A stretch of DNA of 50,337 nucleotides from Oligoflexia bacterium (GTDB lineage: Bacteria > Bdellovibrionota > UBA1018), in the NCBI GenBank assembly GCA_023701205.1, contig JAMPXJ010000034.1, positions 1 through 50,337 of the forward strand, in the 5' to 3' direction. A program made the position numbers and the translations under genes. This document shows, in pieces, positions 37,667-46,521 of the stretch (the first letter of the stretch is position 1; each line of letters opens with the position of its first letter). The notes beneath the pieces were generated by a model. That model was not told the origin of the DNA, did no database searches, and saw only the letters and a program-made list of their open reading frames with translations.

Positions 37667-39003
37667 ACCGAGAGCTCGCCTGCCACCGGCATTTCGAAGC
37701 CCCGGTTCAGGTACAGCCGGTGCACGAAAAGCTTGTAGGTGAGATTGCCGAAGAACGTGATCGGAAAGCGCGTGCCCGCGGCCAGCGCGCGCGGGAGGAT
37801 CCGGCCGACCTTGAAGGTCTCGCGATAAGCCCAGCGGAATCCCTCATAGAGCTCCACCGGCGACATGTTCTTAGGCCGGTAGACGACATTCATCGTGTTG
37901 TAGTCGGCCCAGTTGTAGCTCAGGATGCGCTTCTCCTCCTCCAGACGCTTGAAAAGGCGCGTTCCCGGATAAGGCGTGTAGATCGAGTAGCGCGGGATAT
38001 CGATCTTGAGCTCCTGCACCCGCTCCACCGTCTGCCGGAAGATATCGCGCGTGTCATGATCGAAGCCGAAGACGAAGCAGCCTTGCACGATGATCCCGGC
38101 CTGGTGCATCTGCCGCATGACCTCGGCGTAATGATCCGGCTTGTTGAACCGCTTGGCGATGCTGCCGAGGGTCTCGGAGTTGGCCGACTCGAAGCCGATC
38201 AGCAGATACTGGCAGCCGCTCTTCACCATGAGGTCAAAGAGCTCGGGATCCTCGATCACCTTCGTCGTCGAAAGCCCGCCCCACTTCTTCTTCAGTGGGA
38301 TCATCGCCCGGAAAAGCTCCTTGGCATACTCGACGTCATCGACCGGGCTCACGTCATTGAGCGCGAAACGCTTCGAGGGAATGCTCCGGATGTCGCGGAT
38401 GACCTCGCCGACGGGCCGCCGGATGTAGCGGTTGCCCCAGATGACCGGGACCGCGCAGAAGTCGCACGAATGCATGCACCCGCGCGTGGCCTGGATCGTG
38501 TACGGCATCATGTAGCCGCTCTTGCGCTGAAGGTCGTACCGGGGCGCCGGAATGGGAATCGTCGTGTAGCGCGAGGCGAGCTTCTCCTCGCGGTATTCCG
38601 CCCGGAGTTTGCCCTCGCGGAAGTCCCGGAGCAGCTGCGGCCACAGGCCGTCGGCCATCCCGATCACCAGCGAGTCGGCGAAGGGTCGGGCCTCCTCCGG
38701 CAGAATCGTCGCATGAACGCCCCCGAGAACGACGGGGATCTTCCTGCCGCGAAAGTGCTCGGCCAGCGCGTAAGCGCGGCGCGCGGTGCCGGTCATCACG
38801 CTGATTCCCACGAGATCCGCCGGAAAATCGAGCGGCACGCGGTCCACGCTCTCGTCGATGAGCCGGTATTCGATCGAGGGATCGTCGCGCGTCAGGGCGG
38901 CGAGCGTGGTGAGCGTGAGGGGCGCCTCGCGCGCCGAACGGACGAAGCTTCCGAAGCGGAATTTATGCATGCCGGCATCGGGCATGATGAGCAGGATTTT
39001 CAT
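37642..39003 (-). CDS. B12-binding-domain radical SAM protein
   Basis: A 453-aa radical SAM enzyme starting MKILLIMPDAGMHKF at ATG 39001-39003. The B12-type N-terminal domain contains DLVGISVMTGTARRAYALAE and VVLGGVHATILPEEARPFAD. The iron-sulfur motif is ATRGCMHSCDFCAVP near residue 180, followed by FALNDVSPVDDVEYAKELF, GCQYLLIGFESANSETLGSI and VQGCFVFGFDHDTRDIF. The C-terminus (YNWADYNTMNVVYRPKNMSP) matches the corresponding part of the protein at 35184-36554, so the two are paralogues. It is convergent with the GNAT gene. Reactions of this subgroup include methylations and ring rearrangements of lipids and natural products. Confidence 0.87.
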   Translation of the reverse strand: MKILLIMPDAGMHKFRFGSFVRSAREAPLTLTTLAALTRDDPSIEYRLIDESVDRVPLDFPADLVGISVMTGTARRAYALAEHFRGRKIPVVLGGVHATILPEEARPFADSLVIGMADGLWPQLLRDFREGKLRAEYREEKLASRYTTIPIPAPRYDLQRKSGYMMPYTIQATRGCMHSCDFCAVPVIWGNRYIRRPVGEVIRDIRSIPSKRFALNDVSPVDDVEYAKELFRAMIPLKKKWGGLSTTKVIEDPELFDLMVKSGCQYLLIGFESANSETLGSIAKRFNKPDHYAEVMRQMHQAGIIVQGCFVFGFDHDTRDIFRQTVERVQELKIDIPRYSIYTPYPGTRLFKRLEEEKRILSYNWADYNTMNVVYRPKNMSPVELYEGFRWAYRETFKVGRILPRALAAGTRFPITFFGNLTYKLFVHRLYLNRGFEMPVAGELSVQSLATSR

Positions 39004-39025
39004 TGAAATGAGTGTACCACCCAGG

Positions 39026-39063
39026 GGGCGGAGCGCCAATTTCTGTTTGGTGCCCCGCCGCCC
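39026..39063. promoter_or_regulatory. GC-rich imperfect inverted repeat between divergent genes
   Basis: GGGCGGAGCGCCAA (39026-39039) and TTGGTGCCCCGCCGCCC (39047-39063) can pair through about 15 bp with small bulges around a 7-nt loop. It lies in the 93-bp gap between the radical SAM gene (minus) and the secreted-protein gene (plus). No T-tract follows on either strand, so a regulatory or RNA-structural element fits better than a terminator. Confidence 0.35.
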
Positions 39064-39096
39064 AACAGTTAAGCTTAGGCCACGGAGACGGAATCT

Positions 39097-40548
39097 ATGA
39101 AGACCTTTGCACTGGTTTGGATCGGCCTCGGCTTGGGCTTGAGCCTGGGCATGGAGAAGACAGCAAGCGCCGCGGCGGCCGTGCCGCAGCTTCCGGCAGG
39201 CGTGGCGGAGTACCCCTGGCTCGGAGACAATTACCTTGCGACCGAAGGTCCCAAGGCTCGCAAGCGCGCCAAGCGCTCAGTCGCCAGCATTCGCGCCGTC
39301 AACGAGACGCTGATGAGCTCCGAGCTCAAGGCCTTCCGCGACAAGTTCCTCTCCGTGAAAAAGGCCGAGGAAATCGACCCGCTGCTCGTCGAGCTCGAAG
39401 GCAACTATGAGAATTACCCGGCGGACCTCAAGTTCGTCGCGGCTCAGCTGATCCCGCTCAGGACGCTCAAGTCCATCGTCTGGCGGCTCGCTCCGGTGGT
39501 GGACCGCCCGAAGATCACGCACAGCATGCTCCTCTCGATGGTCCAGGGCTGGGCCGCCCGCATGAAGATCCTCTTCCCCACCGAGCAGTGGGACGCGGGC
39601 TTCGCCTATGTCACCGAGCCTTTCGAAGGCGGTCCCGCCGCATTCAAGACGCTCGAGGATTTCCAGGCCTATGCGGGCGCGGCCATCTATCGCGAGATGT
39701 TCGTGGCCGCCAAGCGCATGGAGAGCCTCGACTTCTCCCAGGCCCCGGCGGTCTTCGACAACAAGCTGCTCTACGGCTCGGCTTCCTTCCAGGACGATCT
39801 CGACCGCTACAAGGAGCTCAATGAGGCCGAGCGCCATGCCGCGCTCGTGACGGCTCACGCTGGCCTGGCCTCGGTCGCGATCTTCTGCGCTTACCAGGTC
39901 ACCGGGACGCTGGACCTGGCGAAGGACCTCGGCCAGATCTACGGCGTCGACTCGCTGTGGTGGGACATCGAGGGCGCCACGGCGCAGAAGCGCGCCGAGA
40001 TCATCCGCAAGCCGAAGTACGCCGCGCTGGGCACGCTGACCGAGCATGGCGCGAAATGGACCCGGCAGGCCTTCCTCCACGTCAAGCACTCGGTTCGCAA
40101 GACCCGGCTCGTGTGGGAAGAGCTCCGCGGCCGGCCGGCCGACGAGTTCGCCGTGCTCGATCCCGCCAAGGTCATCCCCTGGAACCGCGAAATCGAATCG
40201 CGCCTCAAGGAGATGGAAGCGATGATCTCGGGCGAAACCGAGCTCCGCAGCCGCGTGACCGGCGAGGTGGTCCGGGTGAACCTGCCCAAGCTCTTCCTCG
40301 AGCCCCCGCAGGACCTCAAGGCTTTCCTGCCCACGAGCTTCGAGAATTCGTCGGAGTATCTCTCCAAGGCCCGGTTGAGATATCGCAACTACTTCCGCGG
40401 CCGCGCGATCGATTGGGATCTCAAGACCTATCAGGCCTATCTGCCGGGCCTCGCTTCCGGCAAGGACGTGGCCGCGCAGGTCCGTATCCTTCGCCAGAGC
40501 TGGGGTGGCTGGGCGACGGGCCTGCCGCTGGCCGGCAGCGGCCGGTAG
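39097..40548 (+). CDS. Secreted protein of unknown function
   Basis: A 483-aa protein with a signal peptide (MKTFALVWIGLGLGLSLGM..ASA, cleavage near AAA-AV). The mature part is largely helical and charged (RKRAKRSVASIRAVNETLM, KFLSVKKAEEIDPLLVELE, EIESRLKEMEAMISGETEL) with no membrane segment. A single cysteine is present. No family was recognised. The ATG has ACGGAGACGG upstream. Its 3' end faces glnS across 19 bp. Localisation is presumably periplasmic. Its proximity to the radical SAM gene is divergent only, so a shared function is not implied. Confidence 0.75.
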   Translation: MKTFALVWIGLGLGLSLGMEKTASAAAAVPQLPAGVAEYPWLGDNYLATEGPKARKRAKRSVASIRAVNETLMSSELKAFRDKFLSVKKAEEIDPLLVELEGNYENYPADLKFVAAQLIPLRTLKSIVWRLAPVVDRPKITHSMLLSMVQGWAARMKILFPTEQWDAGFAYVTEPFEGGPAAFKTLEDFQAYAGAAIYREMFVAAKRMESLDFSQAPAVFDNKLLYGSASFQDDLDRYKELNEAERHAALVTAHAGLASVAIFCAYQVTGTLDLAKDLGQIYGVDSLWWDIEGATAQKRAEIIRKPKYAALGTLTEHGAKWTRQAFLHVKHSVRKTRLVWEELRGRPADEFAVLDPAKVIPWNREIESRLKEMEAMISGETELRSRVTGEVVRVNLPKLFLEPPQDLKAFLPTSFENSSEYLSKARLRYRNYFRGRAIDWDLKTYQAYLPGLASGKDVAAQVRILRQSWGGWATGLPLAGSGR

Positions 40549-40567
40549 CAGCAAGGCGTACGCGCGC

Positions 40568-42292
40568 TTACTTCCCCGCCTCTTTGGCCCAGGAGTCGCG
40601 AAGCGTGACCGTGCGGTTGAAGACCAGGCGGCCCGGCGCGCAGTCTTTCATATCGGCCACGAAGTATCCCTGACGCTCAAACTGGTAGCGCTCCTCGGGC
40701 TTCGCCGACGCGAGGTTCCGCTCGACGCGTGCGTCTTTGATGATCTCGAACGACTTCGGGTTGAGATTGGCGATAGTGTCGTCCTCGGGATTCTCCTTCA
40801 CGAAAAGACGATCGTAAAGGCGCACCTCGGCCGGCACCGAGTGCTGGGCTGAAACCCAGTGGATCGTGCCCTTGACCTTGCGCCCGTCCGGCGGGTTCGT
40901 GCCGCGCGTCTCCGGGTCATAGGTGCAGCGGAGCTCCGTGACTTCACCCGTCGCGGGGTCCTTCACTACGCCCGTGCACTTGACGAAGTAGGCGAAGCGC
41001 AGCCTCACCTCCTTGCCCGGGGCGAGTCGGAAGAAGCCTTTCGTCGGCTCCTCCATGAAATCCTCGCGCTCGATGTAGAGCTCGCGCGAGAACGGCACCT
41101 TGCGCGTGCCCAGCTCGGGCTTCTGCGTGTGGTTCGGGCCATCGAACTCCTCGACCTGGCCTTCGGGATAGTTCTCGATCACGACCTTGAGCGGCCGGAG
41201 CACCGCGAGCGCGCGCGGGGCGCGCCGGTCCAGATCCTCGCGGATGCAGGCCTCGAGCTGCGCGACGTCGATGACGTTCTCCTTCTTGGTCACGCCGATG
41301 CGGTCGCAGAAATCGCGGATCGACTCGGGCGTGTAGCCGCGGCGGCGGAACCCCAGGATCGTCGGCATCCGCGGATCGTCCCAGCCCTGGACGATCTTCT
41401 TCTGGACGAGCTCCAGGAGCTTGCGCTTGCTCATGACGGTATAGGTCAGGTTCAGGCGCGAGAACTCGATCTGCTGCGGATGGCAGGGCGTCTTGAGCGT
41501 CTCGAGGCACCAGTCGTAAAGCGGCCGATGGTCCTCGAATTCGAGCGTGCAGATCGAGTGCGTAATGCCCTCGAGCATGTCGGAGATGCAGTGGGCGTAA
41601 TCGTACATCGGGTAGATGCACCACCGGTCGCCCGTGCGGTGATGATGGGCATGGCGGATCCGATAGAGCGCGGGATCGCGCAGGTTGATGTTGGGCGAAG
41701 CCATGTCGATTTTGGCTCGCAGCACGTGAGTCCCGTCGGGGAACTCCCCTTTGCGCATCCGCGCGAAGAGCTCGAGGTTCTCCTCGACCGAGCGGTTGCG
41801 ATAGGGGCTTTCCCGCCCCGGCTGGGTGAGCGTGCCGCGGTACTCGCGGATCTGTTCGGCCGTGAGGCTGCAGACGTATGCCTTGCCGAGCTTGATGAGC
41901 TGCACCGCATAGTCGTAGAGCTTCTCGAAATAGTCCGAGGCGTAATACATTCCTGCCCACTTGAAGCCCAGCCACTCGACATCCTTCATGATGGACTCGA
42001 CGTACTCGACATCCTCTTTGGTGGGGTTGGTATCGTCCATGCGCAGGTTGCAGGTGCCCTTGTAGTCGCGTGCGATCCCGAAGTTCAGGCAGATCGATTT
42101 GGCGTGCCCGATGTGAAGATAGCCATTGGGCTCGGGCGGGAAGCGCGTGGCCACGCGCGTGCCGTTCTTACCGGTGCGCAGATCCTCGTCGATGATTTGC
42201 CGGATGAAATTGGTGGGAGCGGGAGCCTGGGAAGCCGTGCCCGAGGTGGCCAGGGTAGCGTTCGTTTCAGCGGTATCTGTCGGCAATGTCAT
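40568..42292 (-). CDS. glnS: Glutaminyl-tRNA synthetase
   Basis: A 574-aa class I aminoacyl-tRNA synthetase that charges tRNA-Gln with glutamine. The HIGH motif is [15 protein letters not shown], and the KMSKS motif appears as [45 protein letters not shown] and the C-terminal anticodon-binding beta barrels ([50 protein letters not shown]) are all GlnRS-specific. ATG 42292 gives a normal length plus a short extra N-terminus; a longer in-frame extension would overlap the divergent molybdopterin gene. Having GlnRS means Gln-tRNA need not be formed only by GatCAB. Confidence 0.96.
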   Translation of the reverse strand: MTLPTDTAETNATLATSGTASQAPAPTNFIRQIIDEDLRTGKNGTRVATRFPPEPNGYLHIGHAKSICLNFGIARDYKGTCNLRMDDTNPTKEDVEYVESIMKDVEWLGFKWAGMYYASDYFEKLYDYAVQLIKLGKAYVCSLTAEQIREYRGTLTQPGRESPYRNRSVEENLELFARMRKGEFPDGTHVLRAKIDMASPNINLRDPALYRIRHAHHHRTGDRWCIYPMYDYAHCISDMLEGITHSICTLEFEDHRPLYDWCLETLKTPCHPQQIEFSRLNLTYTVMSKRKLLELVQKKIVQGWDDPRMPTILGFRRRGYTPESIRDFCDRIGVTKKENVIDVAQLEACIREDLDRRAPRALAVLRPLKVVIENYPEGQVEEFDGPNHTQKPELGTRKVPFSRELYIEREDFMEEPTKGFFRLAPGKEVRLRFAYFVKCTGVVKDPATGEVTELRCTYDPETRGTNPPDGRKVKGTIHWVSAQHSVPAEVRLYDRLFVKENPEDDTIANLNPKSFEIIKDARVERNLASAKPEERYQFERQGYFVADMKDCAPGRLVFNRTVTLRDSWAKEAGK

Positions 42293-42373
42293 CGGAATTG
42301 GACCTCTCGTCCCGACCTTAGCAGACAATTCCGGCCGGGGGAAGCCGGCGGCATCCTCCGTGCATCGGGCCGC

Positions 42374-43708
42374 ATGATGTCCAAACCCGCCCTCAGACAT
42401 CCACGCTGGACCCGCTGGGCGCATTGGCTCAACTTCCCGCTGACGGCGCTTCTGGTCTGGAGCGGAGTGCTGATCTACTGGGCCAATGACGTCTACCCGC
42501 CGTTTTTCCCGGAGGCCTTTTACAATTTCTTCCGGATCGACCACCGGCTCGCCGAAGGAATGGCCCTCCACTTCACCTTCGGCTGGCTCTTCGCCCTGAA
42601 CGGCTTGATATACTTCTTTTACATGCTCGCCTCGGGCCGCTGGCGCGAGTTCCGTCTCACGCGCTCCTGGCCGCGGGAGGCCTCCCGCGTCCTGCTGCAC
42701 GAGCTCGGTTTCCGGGTGCCGCTTCCTTCGCAGGGAAAATACAATGCGGCGCAAAAGTTCGCATACTCCGCCACCTTCTTTATGGGAGCCGGTTCGGTTC
42801 TGAGCGGCCTGGCCATCTACAAACCCGTCCAGCTGCACGCGTTGGTTCGCGCTCTGGGCGGGTATGACGGGGCGCGCTCTCTCCACTTCTGCCTGACACT
42901 GGGCTTTTGCGTTTTTTTCCTGGTGCACGTCATCCAGGTCGCCCGCGCTGGCTGGCGAAACTTCCAGTCGATGGTCACCGGCCAGGAGCACCCAAGCCCC
43001 TCGCACTCACGCAGAAGTTTCCTCGCGGCGGGCGTTTCGGTCACCGCCGCGCTCTGGGGTTGGAGCTGGCTTGGCTCCCGCAGTCTGATCGATGGGATTC
43101 CCTGGCCCCTGCGCCGGGTACTGGAACTCAATGGCCATCTCTGGCAGGCGCTCTTCGATCCCGCGCGACTGGGCGAAAGACCGCCCCTCCCACCGCGAGG
43201 CCGCAAGGTCCGCCTCAACGGTGAGCTGGGACTGCTCGGACCGCTATCGCCGGCGGAATGGCGGCTCGAGCTCCACGGACCGGCCGGGGAACTCCTGACG
43301 CGCCTGACGCTGGCTCAGATCCGAGCCCTCCCTCGAACGGAAACCACCTCCGAACTCAAGTGCATCGAGGGCTGGAAAGAGGACATCGGCTACGCCGGCG
43401 TGCGCTTTTCCGATTTACTCTCCCGACTGAGCCTCGCTCGAGACTACCGTTTCGTCGGTCTCGAGACGCCAGATCGCGAGTACTATGTTTCGCTCGATCG
43501 CGCGGCGATGCTGCACCCTCAAACGCTGCTTGCTTACGAGCTCAATGGCGAACCGCTCACCCCGACGCACGGAGCGCCGCTTCGACTCCTTATTCCCGTC
43601 AAGTACGGGATCAAAAGCCTCAAACGCATCGGACGGATCCGGCTGGCGCGCGAACGGCCTCCCGATTACTGGGCCGAGCGGGGCTATGACTGGTATGCGG
43701 GACTTTAG
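42374..43708 (+). CDS. Cytochrome b561-like / sulfite-oxidase-type molybdopterin domain fusion with internal Tat motif
   Basis: A 444-aa two-part redox protein. Four membrane helices (about 19-37, 63-85, 129-150, 168-190) carry candidate haem ligands His17, His66, His171 and His185, as in PhsC/Ni-Fe hydrogenase cytochrome b subunits. After them a twin-arginine motif, SRRSFL (212-217), precedes a hydrophobic stretch. A molybdopterin-binding oxidoreductase domain (about 270-440, SUOX/MsrP fold) follows, with the metal-ligating Cys330 in [40 protein letters not shown] and [12 protein letters not shown]. It resembles MsrP plus MsrQ in one chain, but the haem part is not MsrQ-like. Likely role: periplasmic reductase fed from the quinone pool. 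ATG 42374 or 42377 both possible. Confidence 0.85.
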   Translation: MMSKPALRHPRWTRWAHWLNFPLTALLVWSGVLIYWANDVYPPFFPEAFYNFFRIDHRLAEGMALHFTFGWLFALNGLIYFFYMLASGRWREFRLTRSWPREASRVLLHELGFRVPLPSQGKYNAAQKFAYSATFFMGAGSVLSGLAIYKPVQLHALVRALGGYDGARSLHFCLTLGFCVFFLVHVIQVARAGWRNFQSMVTGQEHPSPSHSRRSFLAAGVSVTAALWGWSWLGSRSLIDGIPWPLRRVLELNGHLWQALFDPARLGERPPLPPRGRKVRLNGELGLLGPLSPAEWRLELHGPAGELLTRLTLAQIRALPRTETTSELKCIEGWKEDIGYAGVRFSDLLSRLSLARDYRFVGLETPDREYYVSLDRAAMLHPQTLLAYELNGEPLTPTHGAPLRLLIPVKYGIKSLKRIGRIRLARERPPDYWAERGYDWYAGL

Positions 43709-43768
43709 AAACCCATCCGGGTTGCCACGCACGCCCAATCGATGTTAAATCACCGATAGGAACCGCCT

Positions 43769-44695
43769 ATGAAAATCACCTGGCTCACCCTGCGCGATCT
43801 CGAGTACCTGGTGGCCGTCGCCGAGCACCGGCATTTCGGCCGCGCGGCCGAGAGCTGCCATGTCAGCCAGCCCACCCTGAGCGCGCAAATCCGCAAGACC
43901 GAGGAGTTCCTGAAGGTCGAGGTCTTCGAGCGCACCAACAAGCGCGTGAGCATCACTTCGCGCGGCGAGGAAATCGTGCGGCAGGCCCGCCACGTCCTCG
44001 AGGAAGCCGAGAAGATCGCCGTCATCGCCCAGCGCGCCTCCGAGCCGTTGTCCGGCCCCTTCCGACTGGGGGCGATCGCCACCATGGGCCCTTACCTCCT
44101 GCCGCATCTGCTCGGGCCGCTGCGCAAGGCGTTTCCCAAGCTCGAGCTTCGCCTGGTCGAGGGACTCACCGACGGGCTGCTCGAAGACCTGCGCGCGGGC
44201 CGGCTCGATGCGGTGCTTGCCGCCCGGACCTTCGATCCCGCGGGGCTCCGGGTCCAATCGCTGTATGACGAGCCATTCGTCGTGCTTGCCCCGGTCGGCC
44301 ACCCGCTCGCGGCCAAAGCCGAGGCCTCGCCCTCTGATCTCAACGCCTCGCAGATGGTGCTGCTCGCCGACGGGCACTGCCTGCGCGACCAGACCGTGGA
44401 GCTCTGCCCGAGCAACCGCCGGGGGAACATCCGCGATTTCCACGCCACGAGCCTCGAGACCCTGCGCCATCTCGTCGCCACCGGAGCCGGCTACACCCTG
44501 ATCCCGCTCCTCGCCGTGCGCGAGGACGCTAGGCTAAAGAACCTCGTGCGTTATATCCATCTTCGCGGCAAGAAAGTCGGCCGCGAGGTGATCCTCGTCT
44601 CGCGTCCCGGTTCGGGCCGAAGTGCTGACGTCGACCGCCTGGCGGAATTCCTGCGCGGAGTCGTGCCCAAGGGCTTGTCGGCGACGCCGGCGTGA
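43769..44695 (+). CDS. oxyR: Hydrogen-peroxide-sensing LysR-type regulator OxyR
   Basis: A 308-aa LysR-family regulator. The N-terminal winged HTH (LRDLEYLVAVAEHRHFGRAA and CHVSQPTLSAQIRKTEEFL) is typical. In the effector domain, GHCLRDQTVELC places Cys204 and Cys213 nine residues apart, exactly matching the redox pair Cys199/Cys208 of E. coli OxyR, so a peroxide-formed disulfide is predicted. The ATG has TAGGA about 7 bp upstream. It follows the cytochrome/molybdopterin fusion gene by 60 bp on the same strand. A short inverted repeat (AACCC-ATCC-GGGTT, 43710-43723) sits in the gap. Co-regulation of an MsrP-like repair enzyme with OxyR would make biological sense. Confidence 0.92.
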   Translation: MKITWLTLRDLEYLVAVAEHRHFGRAAESCHVSQPTLSAQIRKTEEFLKVEVFERTNKRVSITSRGEEIVRQARHVLEEAEKIAVIAQRASEPLSGPFRLGAIATMGPYLLPHLLGPLRKAFPKLELRLVEGLTDGLLEDLRAGRLDAVLAARTFDPAGLRVQSLYDEPFVVLAPVGHPLAAKAEASPSDLNASQMVLLADGHCLRDQTVELCPSNRRGNIRDFHATSLETLRHLVATGAGYTLIPLLAVREDARLKNLVRYIHLRGKKVGREVILVSRPGSGRSADVDRLAEFLRGVVPKGLSATPA

Positions 44696-44820
44696 TCGTC
44701 AGTCGAAAAGCAGGACCTCCGCCGGCATCTCTGTTGATATTACAAGGCCTTTGGATTTAAGCCGAGATGGCTTTAACCCCAAACTCCAGCAACCAAGGCG
44801 CGAGCCCCTCCCTACGCCTG

Positions 44821-46431
44821 TCAATCGAGCCAGACCAACGTGAGCGCGCGACGCTTTTCTTTCGACCCCAGCTCACGCAGATCCTTGAGCGACGGCACGG
44901 CGAACGAGCGCTGCCATCGTAACCAGGAGGCCGTGCGGACCCGGGCTTTCCCCTTTTCGAGCGCGGGCTGGAACGCCTTCGCCTGCGCGGCATCGAGCAC
45001 GAGCATGGCGCCACCGCGCGCGGCACGAAGCGCTTCCTCGCGCGAATAAAGACGCTGCGAAGGCCTTCCGACCGCGGCCGAGAGCAGCCCTACCTCGTGC
45101 CAGATATTGCGTCCCTCATCGAGGAAGGCGAGCTTGCGCCCGGATTGCGCGGCCACCGCGTCGCGCAGTCCTTCGAGATCGCGCTCACCCATCGACACCG
45201 CGCAAAGGCGGAACGCGAAGATCACGCCGAGCGCCGCCGACGCCAGGCCCCTTCCCGCGTTCCCGAGCGAATTCCAGGATGTCACCAGAAATACGAGCCC
45301 GCTCAAGCCCAACCCAACCGCCCACGGCCAGGCCACGAACCCCGCGAGCCCCACGAAGGCCGCGACCGCCAGGAGCAGCCCGCAAAGCAAGGCGCCATTG
45401 AGCCGCGCGACCCATTTCGCCGGCCCCGCCCCGCGCCACGTCCAATCGAGCCAGATCGCGAGCGCCGGCACCAGAATGTAAAGATAAGTCTCCGTGCGGT
45501 ACGGGAAATAGCTGAAAAAAGCCGCCGGAATCACTGCCCACGCCGCCAGGAAAGCCAGGCGCTTGCGCCCAAGCTCCGCCGCCCGCGCGAAGGCCGGCAC
45601 TAGCAGCAGCAGGAACGGCACGCAGAACGTCGCGAAATCTGCCCACATCCTCACCACGCTCGAGCCGTTGCCGCCGCACTTGCCCAGGGTCTCCTGCAGG
45701 ACGTACTGGCTCCAGAACCGATCGCGATCCGTATGCCAGATGGCCGCGTACCAGCTCAGCCCGACCGCAACGCCCAGGAGATGCGCGAGATAGAAATCCG
45801 GCCGCAAAAACCAGCGCCGCGCCCCCTGCCCGGGCCGTGGCCCCGCGCCACCCGGCGCGAACGCGAGATAGAGCCAGTAGCCCAGGACCGAAAACACGGA
45901 GTAGAGCGGACTCTTGTTGAGAGCGGAGAGCCCCGAGACGACAAGACCCGCCGCAAGCCACCTCCACCGCCCGCTCTCGTGATGATTGAGGAAGCACCAC
46001 CAGCCGAGCGCGTAAAAGAAGACGATCCAGATCTCCATCTGGGCAGTCGTGCCGTAGGTCACCGTCCCCGCGCAGCCCGCGAGCCACAGCCCGGCCGAGG
46101 GCGCCCAGCCGCGCGCGTCGGTGCGCCGCCAGTCCACGCGCCGGGAGATCGAGTCCACGAGCGTCGCCGTCGCGGCCGTGGCTACCGCCGAGGGGAAGAA
46201 CGCCCCGAAAAGACCGAAACCGAAAAGCTTCCAGCCCGCGAGCGTCGCCCAGAAAAGCCAGGGCGGCTTGAAGTAGCTCGTCTCGCCCATGAGATAAGGA
46301 TGGAGGAAGCTCCCCCGCTCCCACATCTCCATCGCGGTCGCGAGATAGGTCTTCTGGTCACCGACGAAAGGAACCGCGTAATAAGCCAGCCCGATCGCGT
46401 ACGCCGCGAGAACCAGCAGGAAGGTGCGCAT
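44821..46431 (-). CDS. GT39/ArnT-like membrane glycosyltransferase
   Basis: A 536-aa polytopic enzyme of the GT-C superfamily, using polyprenyl-phosphate sugar donors to modify lipid A or proteins. The first periplasmic loop holds FVGDQKTYLATAMEMWERGS and TSYFKPPWLFW, the ArnT/PMT-type acidic and KPP motifs, although the usual second acid after Asp is Gln (Asp24-Gln25). About ten membrane segments follow, among them PAAFFSYFPYRTETYLYILVP, which includes the family's P-R-x-E-x-Y. The C-terminal 100 residues are soluble. No lipid A or arn neighbours are present, so the acceptor is unknown. A terminator-like sequence separates it from the upstream protease gene. Confidence 0.82.
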   Translation of the reverse strand: MRTFLLVLAAYAIGLAYYAVPFVGDQKTYLATAMEMWERGSFLHPYLMGETSYFKPPWLFWATLAGWKLFGFGLFGAFFPSAVATAATATLVDSISRRVDWRRTDARGWAPSAGLWLAGCAGTVTYGTTAQMEIWIVFFYALGWWCFLNHHESGRWRWLAAGLVVSGLSALNKSPLYSVFSVLGYWLYLAFAPGGAGPRPGQGARRWFLRPDFYLAHLLGVAVGLSWYAAIWHTDRDRFWSQYVLQETLGKCGGNGSSVVRMWADFATFCVPFLLLLVPAFARAAELGRKRLAFLAAWAVIPAAFFSYFPYRTETYLYILVPALAIWLDWTWRGAGPAKWVARLNGALLCGLLLAVAAFVGLAGFVAWPWAVGLGLSGLVFLVTSWNSLGNAGRGLASAALGVIFAFRLCAVSMGERDLEGLRDAVAAQSGRKLAFLDEGRNIWHEVGLLSAAVGRPSQRLYSREEALRAARGGAMLVLDAAQAKAFQPALEKGKARVRTASWLRWQRSFAVPSLKDLRELGSKEKRRALTLVWLD

Positions 46432-46468
46432 TCCTGATTTCTAGCTCGCGTGCCGGGTTGCTGCCATT

Positions 46469-46500
46469 AAAAAAACGGCCGCCGGCGCCGCCGCTCAGTA
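46469..46500 (-). terminator. Possible Rho-independent terminator after the protease gene
   Basis: On the minus strand a run of GC-rich sequence (CGGCGGCGCCGGCGGCCG, an imperfect palindrome centred on GGCGCC) is followed at once by seven T residues (46475-46469). The hairpin is imperfect, so the call is tentative. It would end the protease transcript before the glycosyltransferase gene. Confidence 0.4.
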
Positions 46501-46521
46501 TTCAGCGCGCCGCCGCTCAGT
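46485..46521. repeat. 15-bp direct repeat overlapping the protease stop codon
   Basis: GCGCCGCCGCTCAGT occurs at 46485-46499 and again at 46507-46521, 22 bp apart. The second copy contains the complement of the protease stop codon, so the 3' end of that gene appears partly duplicated. It looks like a local slippage duplication. Confidence 0.7.

Noticed and set aside
42293..43006. N-terminal extension of glnS
   Set aside because: It would add 238 residues with no GlnRS similarity and overlap the opposing molybdopterin-fusion gene.
43710..43723. Terminator after the molybdopterin fusion gene
   Set aside because: The 5-bp stem (AACCC/GGGTT) is short and has no T-tract.
44757..44777. Terminator after oxyR (AAGCC-GAGAT-GGCTT)
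   Set aside because: The stem is only 5 bp and is not followed by a run of T.
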